From contig NZ_JAAFKD010000016.1 in NCBI RefSeq assembly GCF_013299165.1, positions 62,001 to 126,000 of the forward strand: 64,000 bases of DNA, given 5' to 3'. Source of the stretch: Microcoleus sp. bin38.metabat.b11b12b14.051. GTDB lineage: Bacteria > Cyanobacteriota > Cyanobacteriia > Cyanobacteriales > Microcoleaceae. Position 1 is the first letter of the stretch, and each line of letters starts with the position of its first letter. Below are positions 1 to 7,796 of this stretch, piece after piece. The notes under the pieces were generated by a model. It did not search any database. It was not told the DNA's origin and saw nothing but the letters and a program-made list of their open reading frames with translations. The translations under genes and the position numbers were made by a program.

Positions 1-180
1 AATAAAAGCAATAACAAAAATGAGGCTTTATATGGGATTCGCGATCAGCAACAGGCAACTATGGCATTTAAAAATTGCTATCCCTTACGACAATTTAATC
101 TAAAATACATCCGGTAAAATACGGAGTAGATAAGATTTTTTCGCACTCTCAAATCTTAAATCTCAAATCTTAAATCTCAA
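1..180. other. intergenic leader of the polysaccharide locus
   Basis: No gene is visible. The last 40 bases are a short AT-rich tandem repeat of the type TCTTAAATCTCAAA that runs directly into the start codon at 181, so no convincing ribosome binding site can be placed there. Confidence 0.5.
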
Positions 181-1383
181 ATGGCAACAGCTATTCTTGA
201 CCTAGAAATCTCCAAACTCCCGCCAGAAATTACGGTTGAGGAGCGTTACAGCAAAGCTTTGGTTTTAATTCGACTGCACGGAAAACCGATCGGACAAGCT
301 CAAATTCCGGTAGTCGGAGGTCGGATTGAGGGCTCGCAATTGCGGGAAAGTCTGATGAATGCAGCAGGCGATAATCTGTGGAAAAATTGGCTCTACGATG
401 CCCTGGAATGGGACGAACGCGGGGCGGTAGAGACAATCCCGATCGCCACTGTAGCGATTTGTACGCGCGATCGCCCGGAAGATTTGCGCCGCTGTCTGGA
501 CGCGCTGATGCTGCTCCCAGACGATGGTCAGGAATATTTAGTAATTGATAATTGTCCGGCTACGGATGCTACTCGTGAATTGGTCACAAATAGTTACCCG
601 CAAGTTCGCTACGTGCGGGAAGACGATTTAGCGGGGGAAAGCGCCGCCCGCAACCGAGCTTTGCGGGAAGCTAAACACGAATTTGTAGCGTTTACAGATG
701 ATGATGCAGTGCCCGATCGCTATTGGTTGCGATCGTTGTTGCAAAATTTCCGCGATCGGCGAGTGATGTGTGTGACGGGGCTAGTGATGCCCCTAGAACT
801 GGAAACGGAAGCTCAAGAATGGTTTGAGCGTTACAGCCCCTACGGGCAGGGCTTCTACCGCCGAGTTTTTGACGGCGCGCACTGCAATCCGCTGATTATT
901 TCTCCTGTGGGGGTTTCGGCGAGTATGGCTTTGCGGAAAAGTTTAACCGACAGCATCGGGATGTTTGACGAAGCTTTGGGCGTGGGCACACCGGCTAAGT
1001 GCGGTTCAGACACCGAACAGTTTTCTCGCATTTTGCGGGCGGGCTACTGCATCGTCTACGAACCGAGGGCCGTGAGCTGGCATCGGCACCGGCGCACTTG
1101 GGAAGAGCTGCAAAACTTGCTCAAATGCTACGGAATCGGAGTCTATGCTTACTGGACGCGGATATTTGTGGTTAATAGAGAATTTAGCGTGATTCAGTTA
1201 GCTTTGTGGTGGCTGCGGTACAAACAAATTCCGGAGCTGATTGCTTCTTTGCGAAAGCAACCGGATGCTGTGCCGAGTGATTTGCTGTTGGCTCAATTGC
1301 GGGGCTGCATGAGCGGGCCGATGGCTTATTTTGCATCTCGCAAGCAGTTGCAAAAAATTAAGAAAGTAGTCAGTAGTCAGTAG
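181..1383 (+). CDS. family 2 glycosyltransferase with N-terminal accessory module
   Basis: This is a GT-A fold glycosyltransferase, expected to move a sugar from a nucleotide-sugar to a growing glycan at the cytoplasmic face of the membrane. The catalytic domain begins near residue 88 with VAICTRDRPEDL and has the metal-binding acidic motif FTDDDA near residue 170. Residues of about 25-78 form a separate short module (RLHGKPIGQAQIP then LRESLMNAAG) that recurs in the other proteins of this locus. The donor and acceptor cannot be read from the sequence. The last residues, VVSSQ and the stop, are written by the heptad repeat that starts here, so the original C-terminus may have been different. 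It is the first gene of a + strand series with two more GT2 genes, an exporter and sulfotransferases. Confidence 0.9.
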   Translation: MATAILDLEISKLPPEITVEERYSKALVLIRLHGKPIGQAQIPVVGGRIEGSQLRESLMNAAGDNLWKNWLYDALEWDERGAVETIPIATVAICTRDRPEDLRRCLDALMLLPDDGQEYLVIDNCPATDATRELVTNSYPQVRYVREDDLAGESAARNRALREAKHEFVAFTDDDAVPDRYWLRSLLQNFRDRRVMCVTGLVMPLELETEAQEWFERYSPYGQGFYRRVFDGAHCNPLIISPVGVSASMALRKSLTDSIGMFDEALGVGTPAKCGSDTEQFSRILRAGYCIVYEPRAVSWHRHRRTWEELQNLLKCYGIGVYAYWTRIFVVNREFSVIQLALWWLRYKQIPELIASLRKQPDAVPSDLLLAQLRGCMSGPMAYFASRKQLQKIKKVVSSQ

Positions 1384-1460
1384 TCATTGGTCATTGGTCA
1401 GTAGTCATTGATCATTGGTCATTAGTCAGTAGTCAGTAGTCAGTAGTCAGTAGTCAGTAG
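1376..1460. repeat. heptad tandem repeat (TCAGTAG / TCATTGG)
   Basis: Seven-base units of the type AGTCAGT and CATTGGT are repeated about a dozen times, beginning inside the last codons of the glycosyltransferase. This is the STRR-type repeat of filamentous cyanobacteria. The rest of the gap up to 1593 holds ACCAATTACC-type repeats and no gene. Confidence 0.85.
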
Positions 1461-1593
1461 TAAGAGAGAATAGACAAGAGTGTTTTTAATTACCATTCAC
1501 CAATTACCAATTACCAATCACCTTGATTGATGACAGGTAAGTCACAAATATACTGACCGCTGTTTTTTCCCTCTTGATTCTTCCTGCTTCGTT

Positions 1594-1697
1594 GTGACTA
1601 AGGACTAAGGACTAAGGACTAAGGACTAAGGACTAAGGACTAAGGACTAAGGACTAAGGACTAAGGACTAAGGACTAAGGACTAATGACTAAGGACT
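1594..1697. repeat. GGACTAA heptad tandem array
   Basis: The unit GGACTAA is repeated about 14 times almost without change, ending just before the next glycosyltransferase. A 7-bp unit puts stops (TAA) in all frames, so it isolates the neighbouring reading frames. The 5' region of the next gene has therefore been replaced by repeat DNA. Confidence 0.9.
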
Positions 1698-1734
1698 AAT
1701 GACTTCAACGTCCCAATTACCAATCACCTGGAAT

Positions 1735-3051
1735 ATGAATAGAGAAAATCTCACAGTTAGCGTAATTATTCCGACTCACAATCGCAGTGCTTCTCTGCGG
1801 CGCGCTCTTGATGCTTTGCAGTTGCAGAGTTATCCGATCGACCTGATGGAAGTGACGGTAGTCGCAGATACCTGCATTGACGATACTTTGGCAATGTTAC
1901 AAGAGTACAAAGCTCCGTTTAAACTGCACGCGATCGAGGTAAATTGCCGGAGTGCTTCAATTGCTCGCAATACAGGAGCAGCGGCGGCTAGCGGAGAATT
2001 GCTGCTATTTCTGGATGACGATATCGAAGCAATGCCACCGCTGGTAGAAAGCCACGTTCGCACTCACCAAGCACGTCGCGGCTGTGCTGTCATGGGCGTT
2101 TATCCGCCGAAGTTGCAGGGAGCAACTAGATATTTTGATGTGGAAGTGCGGGCTTGGTGGGAGGACAAATTTTATCAGATGACTCACCCCGAGCATCGGT
2201 TCGAGTACCGAGATTTGCTCAGCGGTAATCTTTCTTTGGATGCGGCACTGTTTGCTCGTCTCGATGGCTTCGATTCGGCTTTTGGGAACTGCGGCGGGGA
2301 AGATTACGAGTTTGGGATACGTTTGCTGAAAGCTGGCGTACCTTTTGTGATGGCAACTGAAGCGCTGGGCTATCATTACGAACACGAAACTAACAATCTC
2401 GATCGCTCTTTTCGCCGCTCTCGTCAAGAAGGGCGATCGGATGTTTTGATCGGCCAGCGACACCCGGAAATCAGACCGCTGCTGCACGTCAATGACTACG
2501 AAATTCCTTATTCGCTGGTGGATAAAGTTTTGGTGGCGGTGGCGTTTTTCTGGCCTGCGGCTGTGGATTTTCTGGCTGCGGGACTGAGGAAATGTCTTGA
2601 TTTGTTGCAAAGTTTGGGGATGCGGCTAACTTGGCGGTGGCTGCGGGCAAAATTGCGCGGTTATTGGTATTTCCGGGGGGTGATGGACGAGTTGAAAAGT
2701 CGATCGGCAATTTCGAGTTTTCTGCAAGGTGGGCCGGCCAGGGCTGATTTGAGCGATCGCGAAATTGAGATCGATTTGCAGCAAGGTTGGGAAGCAGCAG
2801 AAAGGTTGATTGATGCTGAACGGCCCGATGGCATTTATCTGCGTTACGGTGAACTTATCGTCGGTCACATTCCGCCACAATTCGGTATCGAGCCGCTGCG
2901 GGGCGTCCATCTGCGTTCAATTTTGGCAACTTCGGTTTCGGATCGATTGCTCGTGGCGATGGCTGCTAACGGTATGCCAAAAAATTCTGAAACTGCTCTC
3001 GAAAACCCTCTAATTGCTGTTGACAGTTATGAGTTAGTCATTGGTCATTAG
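1735..3051 (+). CDS. family 2 glycosyltransferase with C-terminal accessory module
   Basis: A GT-A glycosyltransferase. It opens with VSVIIPTHNRSASLRRALDA, has the acidic motif FLDDDIE roughly 105 residues in, and GGEDYEFG near residue 190. The latter is the ED-type catalytic region of family 2 enzymes. I prefer the ATG at 1735 over 1699, because the 12 extra residues are encoded at the edge of the GGACTAA array and look repeat-derived. Near the C-terminus (LRYGELIVGHIPP then LRSILATSVSD) it carries the module that the first and third glycosyltransferases have at their N-termini. The last six residues and the stop come from the following TTGGTCA heptads. The sugar specificity is unknown. Confidence 0.88.
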   Translation: MNRENLTVSVIIPTHNRSASLRRALDALQLQSYPIDLMEVTVVADTCIDDTLAMLQEYKAPFKLHAIEVNCRSASIARNTGAAAASGELLLFLDDDIEAMPPLVESHVRTHQARRGCAVMGVYPPKLQGATRYFDVEVRAWWEDKFYQMTHPEHRFEYRDLLSGNLSLDAALFARLDGFDSAFGNCGGEDYEFGIRLLKAGVPFVMATEALGYHYEHETNNLDRSFRRSRQEGRSDVLIGQRHPEIRPLLHVNDYEIPYSLVDKVLVAVAFFWPAAVDFLAAGLRKCLDLLQSLGMRLTWRWLRAKLRGYWYFRGVMDELKSRSAISSFLQGGPARADLSDREIEIDLQQGWEAAERLIDAERPDGIYLRYGELIVGHIPPQFGIEPLRGVHLRSILATSVSDRLLVAMAANGMPKNSETALENPLIAVDSYELVIGH

Positions 3052-3136
3052 TCATTAGTCATTGGTCATTGGTCATTGGTCATTGGTCATTGGTCATTGG
3101 TCATTAGTCATTGGTCATTGGTCATTCGTCATTCGT
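3027..3136. repeat. TTGGTCA heptad tandem array
   Basis: About 14 units of TTGGTCA and its TTAGTCA variant begin in the final codons of the upstream glycosyltransferase. They belong to the same repeat class as those at 1376 and 51061. Confidence 0.9.
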
Positions 3137-3186
3137 GCGAGTATCATCGCGATCGAACGTTATATCAAGCGTGAACAAACATTGCT

Positions 3187-3303
3187 AGAAAAAATAAATT
3201 AGAGGTTTTTATCTGTAGGAGACGGCACTGCCGTATCCGGTAATTTACGATGATAACAGATAATTTATCTTGGCTTAATGGTAGCAACAATTTGTCAAAA
3301 TGG
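3187..3303 (+). repeat. conserved intergenic element, copy 1
   Basis: This stretch matches, at roughly 80 percent by eye, the reverse complement of 20540-20661. Shared blocks include AGAGGTTTTTATCTGTAGG, ACAGATAATTTAT and TAATGGTAGCAACAATTT. TTATCTGT and ACAGATAA within it can pair as an inverted repeat. No reading frame is shared. It could be a small non-autonomous element or a structured RNA. It lies 80 bases upstream of the third glycosyltransferase. Confidence 0.6.
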
Positions 3304-3383
3304 TATTATTAGTCACGATGGAGAGTTCAACTTAAGCCTCAAAATTTTTTAGATTGCTAGCGCACAATTTTTAGGAGCAAGTT

Positions 3384-4628
3384 ATGGGAATAAAAGTGCT
3401 GAAGATTGAGTTTTCTGAACCGATTCATCCGATTCGCGGACTGGAGAAATACGGAAAAATCCGCATCTTGGTTTGCTACGGGGGAGTGCCTCTTAAATGG
3501 GTGGAAATCGTCAACGACCCTTGGCAGGAAATTATTCCGGCAGAGCGGGTGCGATCGACAATTGTGGCGCAAACAGGTCAGGAATTGACGCAAGTAATTC
3601 TTGGTCAACAGTTGGGGCTCAAAACAGAGGCAAACCATCTGCTGCCGCCGATTAGCGTGGTCATCTGCACGCGCGATCGCACCGACTTGCTCAAGGGCGC
3701 TCTGGAAGCAATTCTGGCGGTGGACTATCCCGATCGCGAAATTATCGTCATAGACAACGCTCCTTCTAACACCAGCACGGCTGAATTTGTGGCGCGATTA
3801 CCTGTACGCTACGTCAAGGAAGAACGGCCAGGATTGGATTGGGCGCGCAATCGCGGCATCGCTGAGGCCAGCCACGAGATTGTGGCTTTTACAGACGACG
3901 ACGTGCGGCCGGATGTCGGTTGGCTGCGGGGGATTGCTGCGGGTTTTGCTGACCCGGAAATTATGGCTGTTAGCGGTTTAGTGGCGCCGGCAGAACTGGA
4001 AACAGAGGCTCAAATTCAATTTGAATTGGGCTATGGGGGAATGCTGCAATACACTCACAGCTTTAAAGTTGATGGTAGCAAGCTCTCGACGCGGGAGTTG
4101 TTGTGGTCGAGCGCTTACGGTGTCGGGGCGAATATGGCTTTCCGCGTCAGGGTGTTCGCGGAAGTGGGCAATTTTGACCCGGCTTTGGATGTGGGGACTG
4201 CGACTCGGGGCGGTGGCGATATCGAGATGTTTCACCGGATTTTGGCGAAGGGATACTCGATTTTTTACGATCCGAGAGCTTTTGTGTGGCACATACACAG
4301 GCGCAGCGGCGAGGCTTTGAGCAAGCAGTTAATGGATAATGGGCGCGGTTTTGGCGCTTATTTGCTAACGTGCGATCGCAACCGTACAGTCAGCCGCCTG
4401 GAAATTGTGTATTTTGCTGGCGTTCACTGGCTCGGCGGGTGGATGCTGAACAAGTTAAGAAATCCGGACTGGTTGCCCCGCAAGTTGCTCGTGAACGAGT
4501 TGCTGGGAGCTCTGAAAAGTCCTTTTAGTTACAGGAAAGCGCAGTTGCAAGCCCAGCAGTTGGCATCTGTGGCGAGCCCCGAATCGCAGTCAGTTGAACA
4601 GCCGGTAATTGTTGGTGGTTTACAGTGA
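3384..4628 (+). CDS. family 2 glycosyltransferase with N-terminal accessory module
   Basis: This is a paralogue of the first glycosyltransferase with the same layout. The short module spans about residues 25-75 (VCYGGVPLKWVEIV then VRSTIVAQTGQEL). The catalytic domain starts near 89 with ISVVICTRDRTDLL, and the acidic motif FTDDDV lies near 169. The start ATG has a good ribosome site, AGGAG at 3373. The stop overlaps the start of the permease by four bases (GTGA), so translation is probably coupled and the enzyme belongs to the export operon. Expected role: sugar transfer in assembly of the polysaccharide that the next two genes export. Confidence 0.9.
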   Translation: MGIKVLKIEFSEPIHPIRGLEKYGKIRILVCYGGVPLKWVEIVNDPWQEIIPAERVRSTIVAQTGQELTQVILGQQLGLKTEANHLLPPISVVICTRDRTDLLKGALEAILAVDYPDREIIVIDNAPSNTSTAEFVARLPVRYVKEERPGLDWARNRGIAEASHEIVAFTDDDVRPDVGWLRGIAAGFADPEIMAVSGLVAPAELETEAQIQFELGYGGMLQYTHSFKVDGSKLSTRELLWSSAYGVGANMAFRVRVFAEVGNFDPALDVGTATRGGGDIEMFHRILAKGYSIFYDPRAFVWHIHRRSGEALSKQLMDNGRGFGAYLLTCDRNRTVSRLEIVYFAGVHWLGGWMLNKLRNPDWLPRKLLVNELLGALKSPFSYRKAQLQAQQLASVASPESQSVEQPVIVGGLQ

Positions 4629-5416
4629 GAAATTCGGTAAAACTGGTAAATCGGCGCAAAATTGCTCATTTTTTCGATTTGCTGCGGGAGTTGGTCGATC
4701 GCGATATGAAATTACTTTACAAGCGATCGACCCTGGGTATTGCTTGGACTTTGATCAATCCGCTGTTGCAGTTGGCTGTTTTTTCTTTTGTATTCCGAAC
4801 GGTAATTCCGGTGAATATTCCGCAGTTTTCTTCCTTTGCTTTCAGCGGTTTGTTAATTTGGAGTTGGACTCAAACGGCGCTGTTTCAAGCGACGGGACTA
4901 ATTACTGGCAACCTGGCTTTAATCAGACAGCCGAATTTTCCGACAGCTATTTTGCCTGTGGTGACAACTACCACCGGATTGATTCACTTTTTGCTGGCGC
5001 TACCGGTGCTAATTATCTTTTTGGCAGTTGACGGGATTCAGCCGAATCAGGTGCTGTTAGCCCTGCCACTTTTGATGGTAATTCAATTCGTTTTGACGGT
5101 GAGTTTGGCTTATCCCCTCGCTGCGATGAACGTTACTTTCCGCGATACTCAGCACACTTTGGGCGTGTTGTTGCAGATGCTTTTTTACCTGACTCCAATT
5201 TTTTACGATTTCAAAAGTGTGCCCAAAGAATTTCAGCCGTTCTATCAGTTAAATCCGATGGTGCCGCTGATTGAAGCTTACCGGGCAATTCTGCTCAAAG
5301 GCACGCAGCCCGACTGGCAATCGCTGCTAATTTTGAGCTTGGTTGTGGCTGTTCTTTTGCCGATCGGACTGGGAATTTTTAGACGGCAAAGCGATCGATT
5401 TGTGGAGGAATTGTAA
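4625..5416 (+). CDS. ABC-2 type polysaccharide export permease (Wzm-like)
   Basis: The membrane subunit of an ABC exporter for lipid-linked polysaccharide. At 263 residues it has the family's normal length, with about six hydrophobic segments. The N-terminal cytoplasmic part RDMKLLYKRSTLGIAWTLIN and the motif PIFYDF before the last membrane pair are typical of the TagG/Wzm/KpsM group. The start is a GTG that overlaps the previous stop by four bases. Its ATPase follows with no gap at all. The substrate is presumably the glycan made by the upstream glycosyltransferases (inference from position). Confidence 0.92.
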   Translation: MRNSVKLVNRRKIAHFFDLLRELVDRDMKLLYKRSTLGIAWTLINPLLQLAVFSFVFRTVIPVNIPQFSSFAFSGLLIWSWTQTALFQATGLITGNLALIRQPNFPTAILPVVTTTTGLIHFLLALPVLIIFLAVDGIQPNQVLLALPLLMVIQFVLTVSLAYPLAAMNVTFRDTQHTLGVLLQMLFYLTPIFYDFKSVPKEFQPFYQLNPMVPLIEAYRAILLKGTQPDWQSLLILSLVVAVLLPIGLGIFRRQSDRFVEEL

Positions 5417-7489
5417 ATGCGTCAAGCTATTGTTGTCAAAGGTTTAGGTAAACGTTTTAACCGCTACAGTGCCGATCGACCTTTTACGATTATGGAGGCC
5501 GCCTTGTGGGGATGGTGGCGGATGAAACCAAAAGCACATTTTTGGGCGCTGCGGGATATCAATTTTAGTGTTTCTCCTGGCGAAATGCTGGGAATTCTCG
5601 GTAAAAATGGAGCCGGAAAATCGACGCTGCTGCAACTAATCGGCGGTATTGGCTGCGCGGAAGAGGGAACTATTAAAGTTAACGGCAGAATTGGCGGTTT
5701 GTTGGATTTGGGTGCAGGTTTTCACACGGATTTAACGGGCAGAGAAAATGTGTTTGTGGGTGCGGTGGTGGCGGGTTTGACTCGCCGGGAAGCAGCGCGC
5801 CGGTTTGACGATATTGTGGAATTTGCAGAATTACAACAGTTTATCGACAGCCCGATGCGGACTTACAGTACGGGAATGCGAATGCGCTTGGCTTTTTCGG
5901 TAGCGGTTCACACCGATCCGGAAGTGCTGTTAGTAGATGAACATTTGTCGGTTGGTGATGTGGCTTTTCAAACTAAATGTTTGAATAAAATAGCCGAGTT
6001 TAAAAATCAAGGCTGTGCGATTGTTTTGATTTCTCACAATGCGGCGCAAATTCAAAAATTGTGCGATCGAGCTTTGTGGCTGCGGGAAGGTAAAATCATG
6101 GCCTACGGCGAGAGGGACGTGGTAGTGGGTCAGTATTTGTCGGAAATGCGATCGGAAACTGACAAGCGCACTCCCATGCGTCCTCCTGAAGTTACCAGTA
6201 CGGGTTCACAACTGCGAGTAAATGAAAATCGCTTCGGTTCTTTGGAAGTAGAAATAACCGATGTAAAAGTCCTGCCAGATGAAGAAATAGACAGCGGCGA
6301 TGGTATTACTATAGAAATTCATTATTCAGTACCAAAACCGATTGGTTCTGCAATCTTTGGCGTGACAATCAGCCGGGAAGACGGTCAAAGTTGTTTTGAA
6401 ACTAATACTAATCAAATGGGGCGGTTGATTCCGCTAGCCGAAGGTAAAGGTAAAATCCGGCTGCACGCAGACAGGCTGGATTTAGGCAACGGCCAGTATT
6501 ACGTGAATGCTGGGGTTTACGAGAAAAGTTGGGCCTATGCTTACGATTATCACTGGCACGTTTATCCGCTGTACGTGCGATCGACTGTACACCAAAAAAC
6601 CATTCTTTGTCCGCCCTACCACTGGGAGTTTGATGGCAAAATGGAGGTGCTGGATTTACCAGAAAAAGCTGAGAAGGTTCATGCTTTGAATAAAAACAAT
6701 CCCAGCTATGCCAAAATTTCGACTCAGTTGAAAAATAAGCGCTCACCGGATTTTTTAATTATTGGCGGTCAAAAATGCAGCACGGAGGCATTATACGGCT
6801 ACCTGGAAAATCACTTGCAAATTATCAAAGAAGGTGCCAGACAAGCCCACTTTTTTGAGTTGAATTTCGAGCGGGGCGTCGAGTGGTACAGCAAACAGTT
6901 GACGCGAAGTGTCGCGGGTGACAAGGTGCTGCTGTGGGAAATGACTCCCTACTATATTTATCATCCTTTGGTAGCCGAGCGAGTTTACAAGTGTTTCCCG
7001 GATGTGAAGCTGATTTTAATGCTGCGAAACCCGGTAAAACGAGCGTGGATGCACTATCATTTAGAAGTGGCAGTAGGTTGCGAAAAGTTAGAGTTTGAAA
7101 AGGCGATCGCCTCTGAACCAGACAGGCTAAAAGGTGAACTTGAAAAAATCAAAGCCGATGAAGGTTATTACAGTTTCAATCACCAACATTATTCCTATTT
7201 GTCCCGGGGAATTTATGTCGAACAAATCAAGAATTGGCTCGATTATTTTCCGAGAGAACAGTTACTAATTCTCAAAAGCGAAGATTTTCAAGCAAATACC
7301 AGCCAAGTTTTCTCAGAAGTCTTAGATTTTTTGGATATCAGTGCGATTCCAATTAAAGAATATGAAATCGATCGTGCTGATGATTACAACAAAATGCCTG
7401 CGGAAATCGAAGAAAAATTAACCAATTATTTTCAGCCTTACAATCAGCAACTTTCTGATTTTTTGAAGGAGGATTTTACTTGGAGTTAA
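5417..7489 (+). CDS. Wzt-like ABC ATPase fused to a sulfotransferase
   Basis: The first 240 residues are an ABC ATPase of the polysaccharide-export type: Walker A GKNGAGKST at 62-70, signature STGMR from 151, Walker B LLVDEH near 171-176, switch His at 207. Residues of about 270-415 form a beta-rich domain like the C-terminal domain of Wzt, which in O-antigen exporters recognises the glycan. From about 445 to the end comes a sulfotransferase. It has a PAPS-binding loop IIGGQKCSTEALYGYL and the 3'-phosphate motif LMLRNPVKRAWMHYH near 535-548. Wzt proteins normally stop after the second domain. The fusion suggests that export and sulfation of the glycan are physically linked (inference). There is a ribosome site GGAGG at 5404, and the gene starts directly after the permease stop. 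Confidence 0.92.
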   Translation: MRQAIVVKGLGKRFNRYSADRPFTIMEAALWGWWRMKPKAHFWALRDINFSVSPGEMLGILGKNGAGKSTLLQLIGGIGCAEEGTIKVNGRIGGLLDLGAGFHTDLTGRENVFVGAVVAGLTRREAARRFDDIVEFAELQQFIDSPMRTYSTGMRMRLAFSVAVHTDPEVLLVDEHLSVGDVAFQTKCLNKIAEFKNQGCAIVLISHNAAQIQKLCDRALWLREGKIMAYGERDVVVGQYLSEMRSETDKRTPMRPPEVTSTGSQLRVNENRFGSLEVEITDVKVLPDEEIDSGDGITIEIHYSVPKPIGSAIFGVTISREDGQSCFETNTNQMGRLIPLAEGKGKIRLHADRLDLGNGQYYVNAGVYEKSWAYAYDYHWHVYPLYVRSTVHQKTILCPPYHWEFDGKMEVLDLPEKAEKVHALNKNNPSYAKISTQLKNKRSPDFLIIGGQKCSTEALYGYLENHLQIIKEGARQAHFFELNFERGVEWYSKQLTRSVAGDKVLLWEMTPYYIYHPLVAERVYKCFPDVKLILMLRNPVKRAWMHYHLEVAVGCEKLEFEKAIASEPDRLKGELEKIKADEGYYSFNHQHYSYLSRGIYVEQIKNWLDYFPREQLLILKSEDFQANTSQVFSEVLDFLDISAIPIKEYEIDRADDYNKMPAEIEEKLTNYFQPYNQQLSDFLKEDFTWS

Positions 7490-7492
7490 GTG

Positions 7493-7533
7493 AGTCTTGT
7501 AGGGACACAGAAATGCCGTGTCCCTACAAGACT
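7493..7533. terminator. inverted repeat after the export operon
   Basis: AGTCTTGTAGGGACAC and its exact complement are separated by nine bases, four bases after the stop codon. It can form a strong hairpin. A T-run is lacking, so it may be a dispersed palindromic repeat that also ends transcription. Confidence 0.5.
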
Positions 7534-7605
7534 CTGGAATGTACCCAATAAATCTGCAATCTGCTGTAAATAGTTTTTAATCGTAGATAGCGCGATTTTT
7601 AGTAG

Positions 7606-7712
7606 GTAAGCTGTTGGGCATTTAAATTGTATATTTGGGACGGGCTAGAAGCCCATCCCACAAGAGTGTTTAAGGGATTTTTGACACACAATTTAAATGT
7701 AGAACAGCTTAG
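7606..7712. mobile_element. MITE-like element with 25-bp terminal inverted repeats
   Basis: Positions 7606-7630 and 7688-7712 are inverted copies matching at 21 of 25 bases (core TAAGCTGTT and ATTTAAATTGT). They enclose about 57 bases that include a GGGACGGGCTAGAAGCCCATCCCACAA-type hairpin repeat (7638-7664). There is no coding capacity. A TA at each outer edge could be the target duplication, but this is not certain. Confidence 0.5.
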
Positions 7713-7796
7713 CACCGCACAGTAAACACTATCAATAGTGTTATCCACCACTTTTTGCCTCAATCACGAGCCACAAATCATTGATAAATTATCACA

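Noticed and set aside
1594-1697. CRISPR-like regular repetition
   Set aside because: The repeat is a contiguous 7-bp unit without spacers. The same holds for the other heptad arrays; none has 28-37-bp repeats with unique spacers, and no cas genes are present.
2005-2610. 201-codon frame on the minus strand inside the second glycosyltransferase
   Set aside because: A shadow of the + strand gene; the composition is unlike a real protein and there is no motif.
4609-5031. 140-codon open frame overlapping the permease gene
   Set aside because: It is an alternative frame of the ABC permease, with low-complexity residues and no family pattern; the permease frame is coherent and coupled to its neighbours.
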